From Bacillus gobiensis (lineage in GTDB: Bacteria; Bacillota; Bacilli; Bacillales; Bacillaceae), in contig NZ_CP012600.1 of NCBI RefSeq assembly GCF_001278705.1, positions 3,225,917 to 3,289,916 of the forward strand: 64,000 bases of DNA. Direction: 5' to 3'. The notes under the pieces are model-generated. The model saw only the letters and a list, made by a program, of their open reading frames with translations, made no database searches and was not told the DNA's origin. A program made the position numbers and the translations under genes. This document shows positions 43,009-52,222 of the stretch, one piece after another (within the stretch, counting starts at the first letter, position 1; every line of letters starts with the position of its first letter).

Positions 43009-43040
43009 TAAAAAGTGAAAGGAGTACACTTTTTATGTAG
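43009..43040 (+). promoter_or_regulatory. Inverted repeat with embedded ribosome site and start-stop
   Basis: TAAAAAGTG and CACTTTTTA (9-bp perfect arms) flank AAAGGAG; immediately after comes ATG-TAG (43035-43040). The hairpin would hide the Shine-Dalgarno-like sequence. It lies in the leader of the thioesterase gene. Confidence 0.4.
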
Positions 43041-43086
43041 ATAAATATGATTTCTCCTGAGAACACAAAGAAGAAGGTGTCATACA

Positions 43087-43611
43087 ATGGCAATAGCAAC
43101 GGCAAGAAAAACGTCTGAAACACGTATCGTAAACACTGATCAAGTGTTAATTAGCGATTTAAATAACTATTATACTCTTTTCGGCGGAGTTCTGATGAAA
43201 AAATTAGATGGATGTGCAACACTTTCTGCCCGTAGACACGCTAGAGTGAAAGAATGTGTGACAGCATCAACAGACTCCATAGATTTCTTGCACCCTATTC
43301 GTCAATCAGATTCAGTTTGTATCGAATCTTTTGTTTCCTATACCGGAAGAAGCTCCATGGAAATCTTTTGCAAGGTTATCGCTGAAGATATGATGAGCGG
43401 GGAACGACGTATAGCTGCAACGGCATTTTTAACATTCGTCGCACTGGACGAAAACAAAAAGCCGATTGAAGTTCCAAGCATTATCCCGGAGACAGAAGAA
43501 GAACAATATCTTTATGAAACGGGAAAAGAGCGAGCAGAAATCCGCAAACTAAGAAGAGAAAAAAGCCGGGAACTGGCGCAATTTATTACAGTTAAAAAGC
43601 CATGGGATTGA
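43087..43611 (+). CDS. Acyl-CoA thioesterase (hotdog fold, YkhA-like)
   Basis: A 174-residue cytoplasmic thioesterase of the YkhA/BFIT group: LNNYYTLFGGVLMKKLDGCA holds the hotdog helix (residues 22-45), VTASTDSIDFLHPIRQSD follows, and SYTGRSSMEIFCKV closes the fold. It hydrolyses acyl-CoA to free acid and CoA; the chain length cannot be read. The start has AAGAAGGTG upstream. Confidence 0.92.
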   Translation: MAIATARKTSETRIVNTDQVLISDLNNYYTLFGGVLMKKLDGCATLSARRHARVKECVTASTDSIDFLHPIRQSDSVCIESFVSYTGRSSMEIFCKVIAEDMMSGERRIAATAFLTFVALDENKKPIEVPSIIPETEEEQYLYETGKERAEIRKLRREKSRELAQFITVKKPWD

Positions 43612-43650
43612 TCCGGTGGCTTTTCCAGTTGTAAAAGGGAGGTATTGTTT

Positions 43651-44022
43651 ATGACTATCGCTTCTATGAGTGACTTGCAAACGACTAAACTGGCCGTTGA
43701 AGAGTTCAAGACAGCTCACCCTGATCTTTTTGACAGGTTTGTTCACTTAATACATCTTACGCGCCAGCTCCAGTTTAAGTTTCATTATATGGGCTGCTTG
43801 CTATTAAATGTAAACCCTGATAAATACTCACCAAAATGTATCGATGAATTTGTGATTGACCTTTATAAAAAAGAATTAAGCGGTTTAAAAAATGCTCGTG
43901 GTTTCTCGGTATTAAAACAATTATTAACTGAAAACTATCAAGAGATTGGGTACGCTAACATTTGTAAATTAGCTCTCGGTGAAGCGCCTAAATCCTTAAT
44001 TGGAGCTTCGGTTGTTAAGTAA
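43651..44022 (+). CDS. Conserved-looking hypothetical protein
   Basis: A 123-residue soluble protein with no signal peptide or membrane segment and a mainly helical, Leu/Phe-rich make-up (FDRFVHLIHLTRQLQFKFHY in the middle). I do not recognise a family. The ATG at 43651 follows AAAGGGAGG. It lies 39 bases after the thioesterase and is followed by a terminator, so the two may be cotranscribed. Confidence 0.7.
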   Translation: MTIASMSDLQTTKLAVEEFKTAHPDLFDRFVHLIHLTRQLQFKFHYMGCLLLNVNPDKYSPKCIDEFVIDLYKKELSGLKNARGFSVLKQLLTENYQEIGYANICKLALGEAPKSLIGASVVK

Positions 44023-44033
44023 TATTCATCAGG

Positions 44034-44067
44034 CAGGTTCCTATCATATAGGAGCCTGTTTTTTTCT
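44034..44067 (+). terminator. Rho-independent terminator
   Basis: CAGGTTCCTAT/ATAGGAGCCTG stem with a 3-base loop, followed by a run of seven T. Confidence 0.88.
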
Positions 44068-44223
44068 GTTTTAATTACCTCGGGTTCATAATACCCTTTT
44101 TTATAAGGAACCTCCCCTTATTAATACCCTGCTTTTTTCCTAATAGATTTCAAAAAGAGAAAACCGTTTATTACTCATTATTCCGGGTAAAGCATTACTA
44201 AATACGAAAAGAGGTGTGCATCC

Positions 44224-44361
44224 ATGAGTGAAAAAAATCCAGACAAACAAAATGACTCAATTGAGCAGAAAAAGAAAGAGCAGCAGAACGATGACATTGA
44301 GCCGCAGCGCGATCCGTCCGAACAGGAAAGTGAGAGCACCGAGGATAATCAAGATAAATGA
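44224..44361 (+). CDS. Small acidic hydrophilic protein, 45 residues
   Basis: The frame opens MSEKNPDKQNDSIEQKKKEQ and ends STEDNQDK, with no Cys, Trp or hydrophobic stretch; it is expected to be disordered. AGAGGTG stands before the ATG. Too short for most gene callers, but the ribosome site and clean boundaries support it. I do not recognise the family; in style it resembles the small protein at 19661-19801. Confidence 0.6.
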   Translation: MSEKNPDKQNDSIEQKKKEQQNDDIEPQRDPSEQESESTEDNQDK

Positions 44362-44410
44362 TTGTGGAACTTATAAAAACCGGAAAGACACATTAGAATA
44401 ATCGATCAAA

Positions 44411-44440
44411 CTAAAAGCCCTTATACAAAAGGGCTCTAGT
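44411..44440 (-). terminator. Terminator of the sulfonate transporter operon
   Basis: On the minus strand AGCCCTT/AAGGGCT forms a stem followed by TTTAGTTT, just past the stop of the binding-protein gene. Confidence 0.65.
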
Positions 44441-44456
44441 TTACATAACAATTAAT

Positions 44457-45470
44457 TTATTTTTCAAGCTGCTTTGTTTTATCTGGATATTCTTCCTTTA
44501 AAGGATCAATTGCGGTTTTATCCTCAATATCAAACTTTTCCTTTATTAACGCGTTTTTTTGAGTCCATTCCAAAATATCTTGTAAATGATTTATATCATC
44601 TTGAGTAAACGCAATATCAAACACCCAATCTTTTTTTAATTCTTCTTGAACTTTATCTGCAGGTAATTTCAATTCTTTAAAAGCTAAATCAGCTGCATGA
44701 TCCGGGTGTTCCTTTATATATGGATTTGCTTCATTTAAAGCTTTCAAAATGTTCTTAACCGCTACTTTATTTTGTGCAAAATCTTCACTAGCAACTACAT
44801 AGCCCCTCATTGCAAAATCAATATCGTTAAGGTCATTCAAAACTTTTGTTTCTTCAACCTCTTTAGCCCTGGCAAGAAAAGAACCCTCAAACCAGGCACC
44901 ATCTATCTCTCCTCTTTCAAAAGCTGCATACATTTCTGCTGTTGAGGTCAATGGTAAAAACGTTACATCACTTTTTTTCAAATTAAATTTCTCTAAATAT
45001 CTTGCCCAAATGTATTCATTTGCAGTGCCGTTTTGTACCCCTAAACGTTTGCCTTTCAAATCCTCTGGTTTATTAATACGATCTTTAACAATGAATTGTG
45101 AACGACTGGGATTAGGTAAAGAAAAACGTGAAATAATTTTCAAATCTCCCTTTCCTAATCGGGTTAATGCTGCGTAGTCCATTGCAATCCCAATATCAGC
45201 TTGTTTCGAAATAACAGTGTTTAACGTATCTATCCCAAACGAATAAGTAGAAAATTCCGCATTAACCCCATGTTTTTCAAAGAATCCTTGATCCCCCGCT
45301 ACACGAAATGGAATTGAAAATACACCGGAATCCAGAGCTATAGAAACTTTCTGTCCTTTACTATCATTTCCTTTATCCCCTGATGTTGATTGACCGCATC
45401 CACCGAGAATAAATGAGAGAATGATTATGAAAGAAAAAAGAATTTTAGGAAGATATTTTTTTGATTTCAT
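44457..45470 (-). CDS. Aliphatic sulfonate/taurine ABC transporter binding lipoprotein
   Basis: A 337-residue lipoprotein of the SsuA/TauA/NitT binding-protein group. The lipobox LGGC places the lipidated cysteine near residue 24; the mature part opens VSIALDSGVFSIPFRVAGD and has GKRLGVQNGTANEYIWARYL in the middle, typical for ABC sulfonate binders. Last gene of a three-gene operon. The adjacent TauD-like dioxygenase and cysK favour an organosulfonate ligand. Confidence 0.87.
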   Translation of the reverse strand: MKSKKYLPKILFSFIIILSFILGGCGQSTSGDKGNDSKGQKVSIALDSGVFSIPFRVAGDQGFFEKHGVNAEFSTYSFGIDTLNTVISKQADIGIAMDYAALTRLGKGDLKIISRFSLPNPSRSQFIVKDRINKPEDLKGKRLGVQNGTANEYIWARYLEKFNLKKSDVTFLPLTSTAEMYAAFERGEIDGAWFEGSFLARAKEVEETKVLNDLNDIDFAMRGYVVASEDFAQNKVAVKNILKALNEANPYIKEHPDHAADLAFKELKLPADKVQEELKKDWVFDIAFTQDDINHLQDILEWTQKNALIKEKFDIEDKTAIDPLKEEYPDKTKQLEK

Positions 45471-45488
45471 TATCAATATCCTTTCTTT

Positions 45489-46310
45489 TTAGGAGGCTTG
45501 TTGACCAAATTCTCTCTTATTAATGCTTGCTTTACGCACACCGTATTTTTTCAACAATAAACTGCCTGCGTTTGTCAGAACTTTATCCATAAAAAATCCC
45601 ATTAAGCCGAGTGTGATTATGCCAGCAAATATCCAATCGGTTTTCAAATATAATCTGGAAGTCCAAATTAAATACCCAATTCCCTCTTTTGCTGCTAACA
45701 TTTCTGCCCCGACAATCGCCATAAAAGAGTTCCCCATTGCTAAACGAATTCCATTAAATATATAAGGGACGGTCGCGGGAAGAATTACATGTAGTAATAT
45801 CTGTACCTCCGTTGCCCCCATTGATCTTGCCGCTCGAAATTTATTTTCATCAATGGCAAGGACACCGGCCATTGTATTTAGTGTGACTACAAAAAGAGTC
45901 GTATAAGTAATAAGGGCGATTTTGGATTGCTCCCCTATTCCTAACCAAAGAATAAATAAGGTTACAAATACGAGAGCAGGTATAAATCGAAAAAAATTCA
46001 AATACGATTCTAGCAATAAACGAATATATCGGAATTTCCCCATTAATAAACCGATCGGAATCCCAATTAAACTTCCAAGTGTCCATCCAGTTAATATACG
46101 TCCATAGCTTATAAGAGCGTAATTTTGCAAGGTTCCATCACTTACTAACTCAATACCGCCGAGAAAGGTTTCCCACGGTCCAGGAAAAAATTCAGGTTCT
46201 GAGAACAATGAGATGATCTGCCAAATAATGATTCCGGCAACCCACCCCAAAAAACCGAGCCTTATATTTTCAGAAGTGATAAAATTTCTGATTTTAACTA
46301 ATATTAGCAA
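45489..46310 (-). CDS. Sulfonate/taurine ABC transporter permease (SsuC/TauC-like)
   Basis: A permease of about 273 residues with six membrane segments; the EAA loop reads DENKFRAARSMGATEVQILL (about residue 150). The start is uncertain: a TTG at 46308-46310 has AAAGGAG ten bases upstream, whereas a GTG at 46320 overlaps that site. It follows the ATPase gene closely. Confidence 0.88.
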   Translation of the reverse strand: MLILVKIRNFITSENIRLGFLGWVAGIIIWQIISLFSEPEFFPGPWETFLGGIELVSDGTLQNYALISYGRILTGWTLGSLIGIPIGLLMGKFRYIRLLLESYLNFFRFIPALVFVTLFILWLGIGEQSKIALITYTTLFVVTLNTMAGVLAIDENKFRAARSMGATEVQILLHVILPATVPYIFNGIRLAMGNSFMAIVGAEMLAAKEGIGYLIWTSRLYLKTDWIFAGIITLGLMGFFMDKVLTNAGSLLLKKYGVRKASINKREFGQQAS

Positions 46311-46333
46311 TATCCCATCCACTCCTTTCTCTA

Positions 46334-47149
46334 TTAAATAATTTCGCTAACTTCATCTACATTAAAACGATTATTCGTATTTGAATTGATTTCAAAGTGA
46401 GACTGAATCATTTTATAATGTTCGTTAAAATTTTGAGATGTTATATCACGAGGGTAAGGAAGTTTCACATCATAGATACTCTCAATAAAAGAACCAGGCC
46501 CTTTTGACATAATGCCTATTCTTTGTCCCAATAGAATGGCTTCTTGAATATCATGAGTGACAAAAATGATTGTTTTCTTTGTATGTAGCCATATGCGAAT
46601 GAATTCCTGCTGTATCGTACGTCTTGTCTGCGCGTCCAGGGCTCCAAAAGGCTCATCCATCAATAAAATTTCCGAGTTATTCGCTAACACCCTTGCAATT
46701 TGGACACGTTGCTTCATACCTCCAGAAAGCTCTTCTGGTAATTTTTTCTCATGCTCGCTCAATCCAACTAACTGTAAGTATTTATCCGATATAGAGCTTC
46801 TTTCTTTTTTACTAACCTTTTGCATTTTCATTCCAAATTCAATATTTTCTCTTACATTTAACCAAGGGAACAAGGCTGCATCAGGCTGCTGAAACACCAT
46901 TGATCTTTCTTTTCCTGGTCCGCTTATTTCTTTATTCTGTATAAAAAGATCCCCTCCTGATTTACTAATAAATCCCGCAATAATATTTAACAACGTAGAT
47001 TTACCACAACCACTTGGTCCGAGTAATATAAAAAATTCACCGCTACGGATATCGAGATTAATATCTTGTAACACATTTACTTTCGACTTTCCGTCATAGG
47101 CTTTAAAAAGTTCTTTTATTTCAATCGAATTTTCTAGCTCCTTGCTCAT
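46334..47149 (-). CDS. Sulfonate/taurine ABC transporter ATPase (SsuB/TauB-like)
   Basis: A 271-residue ATPase: Walker A GPSGCGKSTLL (about residue 45), signature LSGGMKQRVQIARVL (about 143), Walker B ILLMDEPFGALD and the His switch FVTHDIQEA. The ATG at 47147-47149 follows AGGGGAG. First gene of the operon; divergent from the TauD-like dioxygenase. Confidence 0.92.
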   Translation of the reverse strand: MSKELENSIEIKELFKAYDGKSKVNVLQDINLDIRSGEFFILLGPSGCGKSTLLNIIAGFISKSGGDLFIQNKEISGPGKERSMVFQQPDAALFPWLNVRENIEFGMKMQKVSKKERSSISDKYLQLVGLSEHEKKLPEELSGGMKQRVQIARVLANNSEILLMDEPFGALDAQTRRTIQQEFIRIWLHTKKTIIFVTHDIQEAILLGQRIGIMSKGPGSFIESIYDVKLPYPRDITSQNFNEHYKMIQSHFEINSNTNNRFNVDEVSEII

Positions 47150-47590
47150 GTACAAGCTCCCCTTTCTAAAATTTTCAGACTAAAGGACAGACCAAGATTT
47201 TAATTCTTATTATTCTTATTGGTTTTATTTGAATAACACTATAACTTGTGTAAAAATCTTTGTCAAAGCATTTTTCAATAAATCGGGCACTCTTTTAAAT
47301 ATATTTATATTTTTTCTTGACTTCCTTCTAAACAGGTTCTAATATCTTTATAAAATCGATGCGTTTACTATGTTTTAAAAGCCGAATTGCTAACCAGTCA
47401 TCTAAATGCCGCTGTATTAGCTGATACGGCAAGCTTTTAATTCAGAAACGAACCCATCGAGTAAAAAGGAGGCAGGTATATACGAGCTCTTGAATCTCTG
47501 AAGAATGAATGAATAACCTAGTGTCTTAAATGATCAAAAGTGTTTTTTATTAAATCACCCACAGAAGTGGAAATTACAGGAGGTAATAAT
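47150..47590. other. Divergent promoter region of the sulfonate genes
   Basis: About 440 AT-rich bases without a gene. At 47380-47435 a stem pairs TGCCG with CGGCA and AAAAGC with GCTTTT, of unknown role. AT-rich repeats near 47205-47240 could bind a sulfur regulator such as CymR, but I cannot confirm a match. Confidence 0.4.
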
Positions 47591-48496
47591 ATGAGTTTAG
47601 TTGAGAAAAGCAATTTAACTGATAAAAATTTGGAAATACACCCTGTAGCCGGACGAATCGGAGCTGAAATACAAGGAGTTCGTCTTTCTGATGACCTTGA
47701 TACTCCAACGATTGATGCTATAAAGCAGGCACTGCTGAAATATAAAGTGATATTCTTCCGAGGACAAAACCATCTTGACGACAAGAGCCAAGAAGCGTTT
47801 GCACAGTTATTGGGAGATTTAGTTTCGCATCCAACAGTACCGACTAGGGAAGAAACAGACTATATCCACGAGCTGGATTCTTCTCATGGAGGAGGAAGAG
47901 CCAACTCCTGGCACACAGATGTATCATTTGTTGATGCATATCCAAAAGCGTCAATCCTTCGTGCAGTTGTTGTTCCACCTTTTGGAGGAGATACCGTTTG
48001 GGCAAATACTGCAGCGGCCTATCAAGATCTTTCTCCTGAGTTACGTGATCTAGCTGACCGTCTTTGGGCCTTGCATAGCAATGAATATGATTACTTAGGA
48101 TCCCACACACAAGCATCTTCAAAAGCAATAAAACATTTTACAGAAGTCTTTACCTCTACTGTTATCGAGACTGAACATCCTGTTGTACAAGTACATCCAG
48201 AAACAGGAGAACGCACATTAATACTCGGGCATTTCGCAAAAAAGATTTTAGGTTTGTCGTCCTCTGATTCTTTTCATCTATTTTCAGTTTTGCAGAATCA
48301 TATCATTTCTTTAGAAAACACTGTACGTTGGCACTGGGAAGCTGGCGACGTAGCGATTTGGGACAATCGTGCAACACAACATTACGCAATAAATGACTAT
48401 GGCGATCAACATCGCGTAGTGCGAAGGGTTACTGTAGAAGGCGAAGTTCCAATTAGTGTGGACGGCCGCCGAAGTGTCACTCGCAGAGGAAAATAA
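47591..48496 (+). CDS. TauD/TfdA-family alpha-ketoglutarate-dependent dioxygenase
   Basis: A 301-residue non-heme iron dioxygenase. The iron-binding HxD is seen in NSWHTDVSF (about residue 108), the distal His in NRATQHYAINDYGD (about 262), and the 2-oxoglutarate-binding Arg in HRVVRRVTVEG. Relatives cleave taurine, alkyl sulfates or alkyl sulfonates, releasing sulfite or sulfate. The ATG at 47591 follows ACAGGAGGT. With the ABC importer and cysK it forms a sulfur-scavenging block. Confidence 0.9.
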   Translation: MSLVEKSNLTDKNLEIHPVAGRIGAEIQGVRLSDDLDTPTIDAIKQALLKYKVIFFRGQNHLDDKSQEAFAQLLGDLVSHPTVPTREETDYIHELDSSHGGGRANSWHTDVSFVDAYPKASILRAVVVPPFGGDTVWANTAAAYQDLSPELRDLADRLWALHSNEYDYLGSHTQASSKAIKHFTEVFTSTVIETEHPVVQVHPETGERTLILGHFAKKILGLSSSDSFHLFSVLQNHIISLENTVRWHWEAGDVAIWDNRATQHYAINDYGDQHRVVRRVTVEGEVPISVDGRRSVTRRGK

Positions 48497-48510
48497 AGAT
48501 TGATTTATTA

Positions 48511-48578
48511 ATGTAGGGTTCTACCACATTCGTTTCTCAAAGAATTATTAACTTAAATTCGTGGGACGAACCCTACAT
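48511..48578 (+). terminator. Long hairpin after the dioxygenase gene
   Basis: ATGTAGGGTT...AACCCTACAT with an inner ACCAC/GTGG stem. The loop is long and no T-run follows, so it may stabilise the message rather than end it. Confidence 0.45.
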
Positions 48579-48886
48579 CAAAATGAAATAAGAGAAGCGG
48601 GTAGCACTTCGTATTTTTAGATTTCTGGCGTAATTCCCACAGACTTCGCGATGTTCCTTTTTGTAAATATAATAAAGTATTACCAAATAGGAAAAGTTGC
48701 CTAAAGGAAATCTTCCTTATCAAAACGAAATAGTAATCAACCTCTTTAATACATAGGAAAATGTATTCATGCTCGTTTTTAAACACTATCATTTTTTAGC
48801 AATTCATATTTGTATTTCCCATCAATAAGTAGTAATATTTAATTATCCGATAAAGATAATCAGAATTACATATGGAGGAGAGTAAA

Positions 48887-49822
48887 ATGGCCAATATTGC
48901 AAACAATCTTACACAATTGATTGGTAATACCCCGTTGTTGGAGCTTGCTAATTTTAACAAAGAAAACAACGCAGGAACAAAAATCATTGCCAAACTTGAA
49001 TACTTCAATCCTGCAGGAAGTGTAAAAGACAGAATTGGATTTGCAATGCTTAAAGATGCAGAAGAAAAAGGGTTAATTAATAAAGATTCAGTTATTATCG
49101 AACCTACCAGCGGTAATACTGGCGTAGCCTTGGCTTTTGCAGCAGCAGCTCTTGGATATAAACTAAAAATTATCCTTCCGGAGAACTTTAGTATTGAGCG
49201 CAGAAAGCTGATGAAGGCCTTAGGTGCAGAACTTGTTCTTACTCCAGCTCCGGAAGGTATGCCAGGCGCCATCAAAAAAGCGGAAGAATTGGCTGCCGAG
49301 ACTCCAAATTCGTATATACCTCAACAGTTTAAAAACCCGGCCAACCCGGAAATCCACAGAAAAACGACTGCGGAAGAAATTTGGCGCGACACTGACGGTG
49401 AAGTGGATATTTTTGTCGGCGGTGTTGGAACCGGCGGTACGATTAGCGGAGTAGGAGAAGTTTTAAAAGAGAAAAAAAGCTCAGTAAAAGTTGTTGCAGT
49501 TGAACCGACTAGTTCCCCTATATTATCCGGAGGCCAAAAGGGTCCTCACAAAATTCAAGGCATCGGCCCTGGTTTTGTGCCGGATAACTATAACGGATCT
49601 GTCGTTGACGAAATTCTTACAGTGGAAAATGAAGAAGCAATTGAGACAGCTCAATTATTGGCAAGAAGTGAAGGCTTAGTTGTCGGAATTTCTTCTGGTG
49701 CGGCGGCATTTGCGGCCGTTGAGATTGCCAAAAGACCAGAGAATGCCGGCAAAACGATTGTCGTATTGCTTCCTGATACTGGAGAAAGATACATCTCAAC
49801 TGACTTGTTCTCTGCAGAATAA
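48887..49822 (+). CDS. cysK: Cysteine synthase A (O-acetylserine thiol-lyase)
   Basis: A 311-residue PLP enzyme that makes cysteine from O-acetylserine and sulfide. The PLP lysine lies in [11 protein letters not shown] (about residue 44), the substrate loop is [11 protein letters not shown] (about 70), and the PLP phosphate loop [12 protein letters not shown] (about 178). The ATG at 48887 follows ATGGAGGAG. Its position after the sulfonate importer and dioxygenase suggests that sulfite released from sulfonates is reduced elsewhere and fixed here. Confidence 0.95.
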   Translation: MANIANNLTQLIGNTPLLELANFNKENNAGTKIIAKLEYFNPAGSVKDRIGFAMLKDAEEKGLINKDSVIIEPTSGNTGVALAFAAAALGYKLKIILPENFSIERRKLMKALGAELVLTPAPEGMPGAIKKAEELAAETPNSYIPQQFKNPANPEIHRKTTAEEIWRDTDGEVDIFVGGVGTGGTISGVGEVLKEKKSSVKVVAVEPTSSPILSGGQKGPHKIQGIGPGFVPDNYNGSVVDEILTVENEEAIETAQLLARSEGLVVGISSGAAAFAAVEIAKRPENAGKTIVVLLPDTGERYISTDLFSAE

Positions 49823-49862
49823 TCTAAAATTATATTCGAAAGATTTTAACGAAACTCTAAAG

Positions 49863-49893
49863 AAAAGAGCAGGCGAAATGCCTGCTCTTCTTA
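49863..49893 (+). terminator. Rho-independent terminator after cysK
   Basis: AAGAGCAGGC/GCCTGCTCTT perfect stem with a 5-base loop and a short T-run. Confidence 0.85.
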
Positions 49894-49895
49894 AA

Positions 49896-50257
49896 TAGAT
49901 AAAAATAAATAAGTAATTGTTGCGATAGGAAAAGGTTGTTTAATATTAAACTCTTTCTTCTCACCAACCCTGTTTTTATGTATTTTCGTTTGCTGCCATA
50001 AAGACAACTTAAGTACTTTTGTTTACTTAAAATCCTACTTTTCCCCTTTTCACTTAAACTCCATGATCCGTAATAAAACAGGCGAACACAATTGTCCTGA
50101 CACCGTTTACCTTTACGATCCCGGCAGGACAATTATTCAGCGTTCAAGTCTTTCCAGGTAACCCAATCATTATTCTGTTACAATACGAATGAAAATTAAC
50201 TCTTATACCAGGAACATTTAATATTACTAGAAAGGAAATTTTTAGGAGCTGATTACA
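49896..50257. other. Intergenic region with a long inverted repeat
   Basis: No gene with a ribosome site is seen. AATTGTCCTG (50090-50099) and CAGGACAATT (50125-50134) are a perfect 10-bp inverted repeat with a 25-base loop and no T-run; its role is unknown. Confidence 0.4.
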
Positions 50258-50641
50258 TTGAACAATACAGAACTTTTTTCTACGATTCAAGAAGCCTCTA
50301 GCCGATCAGGATTAACCACTCATACACTACGTTATTATGAAAAAATCGGGCTTCTTCATGATATCCAACGTGACAAAAGCGGTAAGCGATTTTACTCAGA
50401 GGAAGACATGAGTTGGATCATTTTTCTGCTTCGCTTGCGGGAGACGGGAATGTCTATTCAGCAGATGCTTCGTTATTCTGATCTTCGACGTGAGGGGGAA
50501 TCAACAGTAACAGAACGACGGAAAATGCTTGAGGAGCATCAAGTCCTAGTTAGAGGGAAAATTGCAGCTTTACAGGAAAACTCCGACGTACTGGATAAAA
50601 AAATCGAATTGTACAAAGAGCTCGAATTAGGATTATCCTAA
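50258..50641 (+). CDS. MerR-family transcriptional regulator
   Basis: A 127-residue MerR protein: helix-turn-helix and wing (IQEASSRSGLTTHTLRYYEK, IGLLHDIQRDKSGKR; residues 7-45) and a C-terminal coiled coil (about 85-125). It has no cysteine pair for metals and resembles AdhR-type aldehyde or redox sensors. The start is TTG, read from AGGAG. A MerR-type promoter follows its stop and drives the next gene. Confidence 0.9.
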   Translation: MNNTELFSTIQEASSRSGLTTHTLRYYEKIGLLHDIQRDKSGKRFYSEEDMSWIIFLLRLRETGMSIQQMLRYSDLRREGESTVTERRKMLEEHQVLVRGKIAALQENSDVLDKKIELYKELELGLS

Positions 50642-50654
50642 AAACAAAAACATG

Positions 50655-50685
50655 TTGACTTCGAGCGCGCTCTAACAACTAAAGT
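50655..50685 (+). promoter_or_regulatory. MerR-type promoter/operator with 19-bp spacer
   Basis: TTGACT (-35) and TAAAGT (-10) are separated by 19 bases, and the spacer holds the perfect palindrome GAGCGCGCTC. The over-long spacer with a central dyad is the hallmark of promoters twisted open by MerR proteins. Confidence 0.82.
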
Positions 50686-50727
50686 AGATTTATGAGTTGA
50701 TATCTACTTAGGAGAGGTGGAGTTTAA

Positions 50728-51135
50728 ATGACAGAAGCAGCCACAACAGTAAAAAGTTTTTTTGAAGCATTATGGAGTAAAGATACGGAAAAAGCTCTTC
50801 AATTAGTGGATGAAAATGCAACCTTTATTGCTATGAGAAAGGAATCGTCTGATCAGCTTCCTTTGTACGGAACTTTTAAAGGGAAAGAGGGAGTTGAAAA
50901 GTTTATTGCAATTTTGGCAACTTCTTTCGACACTCAACATTTTCAAATTAATCATATTATGGGAGAGGGAGAATGGGCTGCTGCTTGGGGTACCTTTCAA
51001 CATATTGTCAGAAAAACTGGAAGTTTATTCGAAAGTGAGTGGTCAGTTATTTGCCGAATTAACAATGGTCGTATTCTTAGTTATCAGATTTATGAGAATA
51101 CAGCTGCGTTAGAAAGAGCTTTTGGTGTCCGATAA
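50728..51135 (+). CDS. SnoaL/NTF2-like protein
   Basis: A 135-residue alpha+beta-barrel protein of the SnoaL-like/ketosteroid-isomerase fold: VKSFFEALWSKDTEKALQLV opens the helical part and the GEWAAAWGTF and SVICRINNGRILSYQIYEN strands follow. The activity is unknown. Its promoter is a MerR-type element, so it is the probable target of the MerR regulator upstream. The ATG follows GGAGAGG. Confidence 0.85.
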   Translation: MTEAATTVKSFFEALWSKDTEKALQLVDENATFIAMRKESSDQLPLYGTFKGKEGVEKFIAILATSFDTQHFQINHIMGEGEWAAAWGTFQHIVRKTGSLFESEWSVICRINNGRILSYQIYENTAALERAFGVR

Positions 51136-51345
51136 CATAAAGTAGAACTATAATCTAAGAACTGTCTTCAGGTATCCCGCAAAAATACGCAAATAGAACA
51201 GGCAAATAATTTTGAGTTTCGCCCAAGCATACCCACGAATGAAATGTTGAGAAAATTCTCACATTAAAACAAACACGTTTGAAATTATTTTGCTACCCAA
51301 ATTTATATTAGGGGTCAGTATGCCAAGTTAAAGGGGAAGATTAAA

Positions 51346-52143
51346 ATGGATACACAGGAGAAATATACAGTTATTACCGGAGCAAGCTCTGGTATAGGTT
51401 ACGCGACAGCTAAGGCTTTCGCAAAACGCAAGAAAAATATCATACTTGTTGCTCGCCGTGAAAACAACCTGAACGAACTGAAAAGAGAAATCTTGCAGGA
51501 AATTCCTGAGCTGGATATTGTGATAAAAGCAGTCGATCTATCCGTTAGTCAAAACGCCCATCAACTCTATCGAGAGTTAATTCCGTATCAAATCGAAACA
51601 TGGATTAATAATGCAGGTTTCGGCAGCTATAACAGTGTGTCCAGTCAAGACTTGGAAAAGATTGAAACATTGCTGCGCCTAAACGTGGAAGCCCTGACTA
51701 TCTTTTCATCCTTGTATGTGCGCGATTATAAAGACGTGGATGGTACACAACTAATCAATATATCTTCAGTCGGCGGATACACAATCGTGCCAACGGCCGT
51801 TACCTACTGTGCTTCCAAGTTTTTTGTCAGTGTATTCACCGAGGGATTGGCCCATGAACTGAAAGCCGCCAATGCAAAATTACAAGCTAAAGTTTTGGCA
51901 CCTGCCGCAACCAAAACCGAATTTGGAAAAGTGGCAAACAATACAAGCGAGTATGACTATGACAAAACTTTTAGTACATACCATACAAGCGATGAAATGG
52001 CCAATTTTCTCTTGCAGCTTTATGATAGCAACATGACTGTTGGCAGAGTTGATAGAGAAGCCTTTGAATTCAAACTTAGTGAACCACTTTTTGCTTATGC
52101 AGGCAATTCTAAGAATAACCAAAAAGTTCAACTGGAAGATTAA
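51346..52143 (+). CDS. Short-chain dehydrogenase/reductase
   Basis: A 265-residue classical SDR: TGASSGIGYATA, NNAGFGSYN and catalytic YCASK. It belongs to the DltE/YqjQ-like group. An AAGGGGAAG site precedes the ATG. It lies alone, 210 bases after the SnoaL-like gene, and is closed by a terminator; control by the same MerR protein is possible but not shown. Confidence 0.9.
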   Translation: MDTQEKYTVITGASSGIGYATAKAFAKRKKNIILVARRENNLNELKREILQEIPELDIVIKAVDLSVSQNAHQLYRELIPYQIETWINNAGFGSYNSVSSQDLEKIETLLRLNVEALTIFSSLYVRDYKDVDGTQLINISSVGGYTIVPTAVTYCASKFFVSVFTEGLAHELKAANAKLQAKVLAPAATKTEFGKVANNTSEYDYDKTFSTYHTSDEMANFLLQLYDSNMTVGRVDREAFEFKLSEPLFAYAGNSKNNQKVQLED

Positions 52144-52172
52144 CACAGAATAATTTTATAGTGGAAGAAGTA

Positions 52173-52222
52173 AAAGGGCGATACATATTATATATGACTA
52201 ATATGTATCACCCTTTAATTTT
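52173..52222 (+). terminator. Rho-independent terminator after the SDR gene
   Basis: AAAGGGCGATACATATTA pairs with TAATATGTATCACCCTTT (one mismatch) and is followed by AATTTTTAT. Confidence 0.8.

Noticed and set aside
43087..44022. Thioesterase and following gene as a cidAB-like set under the LysR gene
   Set aside because: Neither protein resembles CidA/CidB membrane proteins, so the CidR-like label for the LysR gene was not used as a gene symbol.
48553..48792. 79-codon minus-strand frame beside the dioxygenase gene
   Set aside because: No ribosome binding site, AT-driven codons, and it overlaps the hairpin after the dioxygenase gene.
48796..49275. 159-codon minus-strand frame over the cysK start
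   Set aside because: Overlaps the well-supported cysK gene in antisense.
49857..50132. 91-codon minus-strand frame after cysK
   Set aside because: Runs through the cysK terminator, has no ribosome site and no protein-like pattern.
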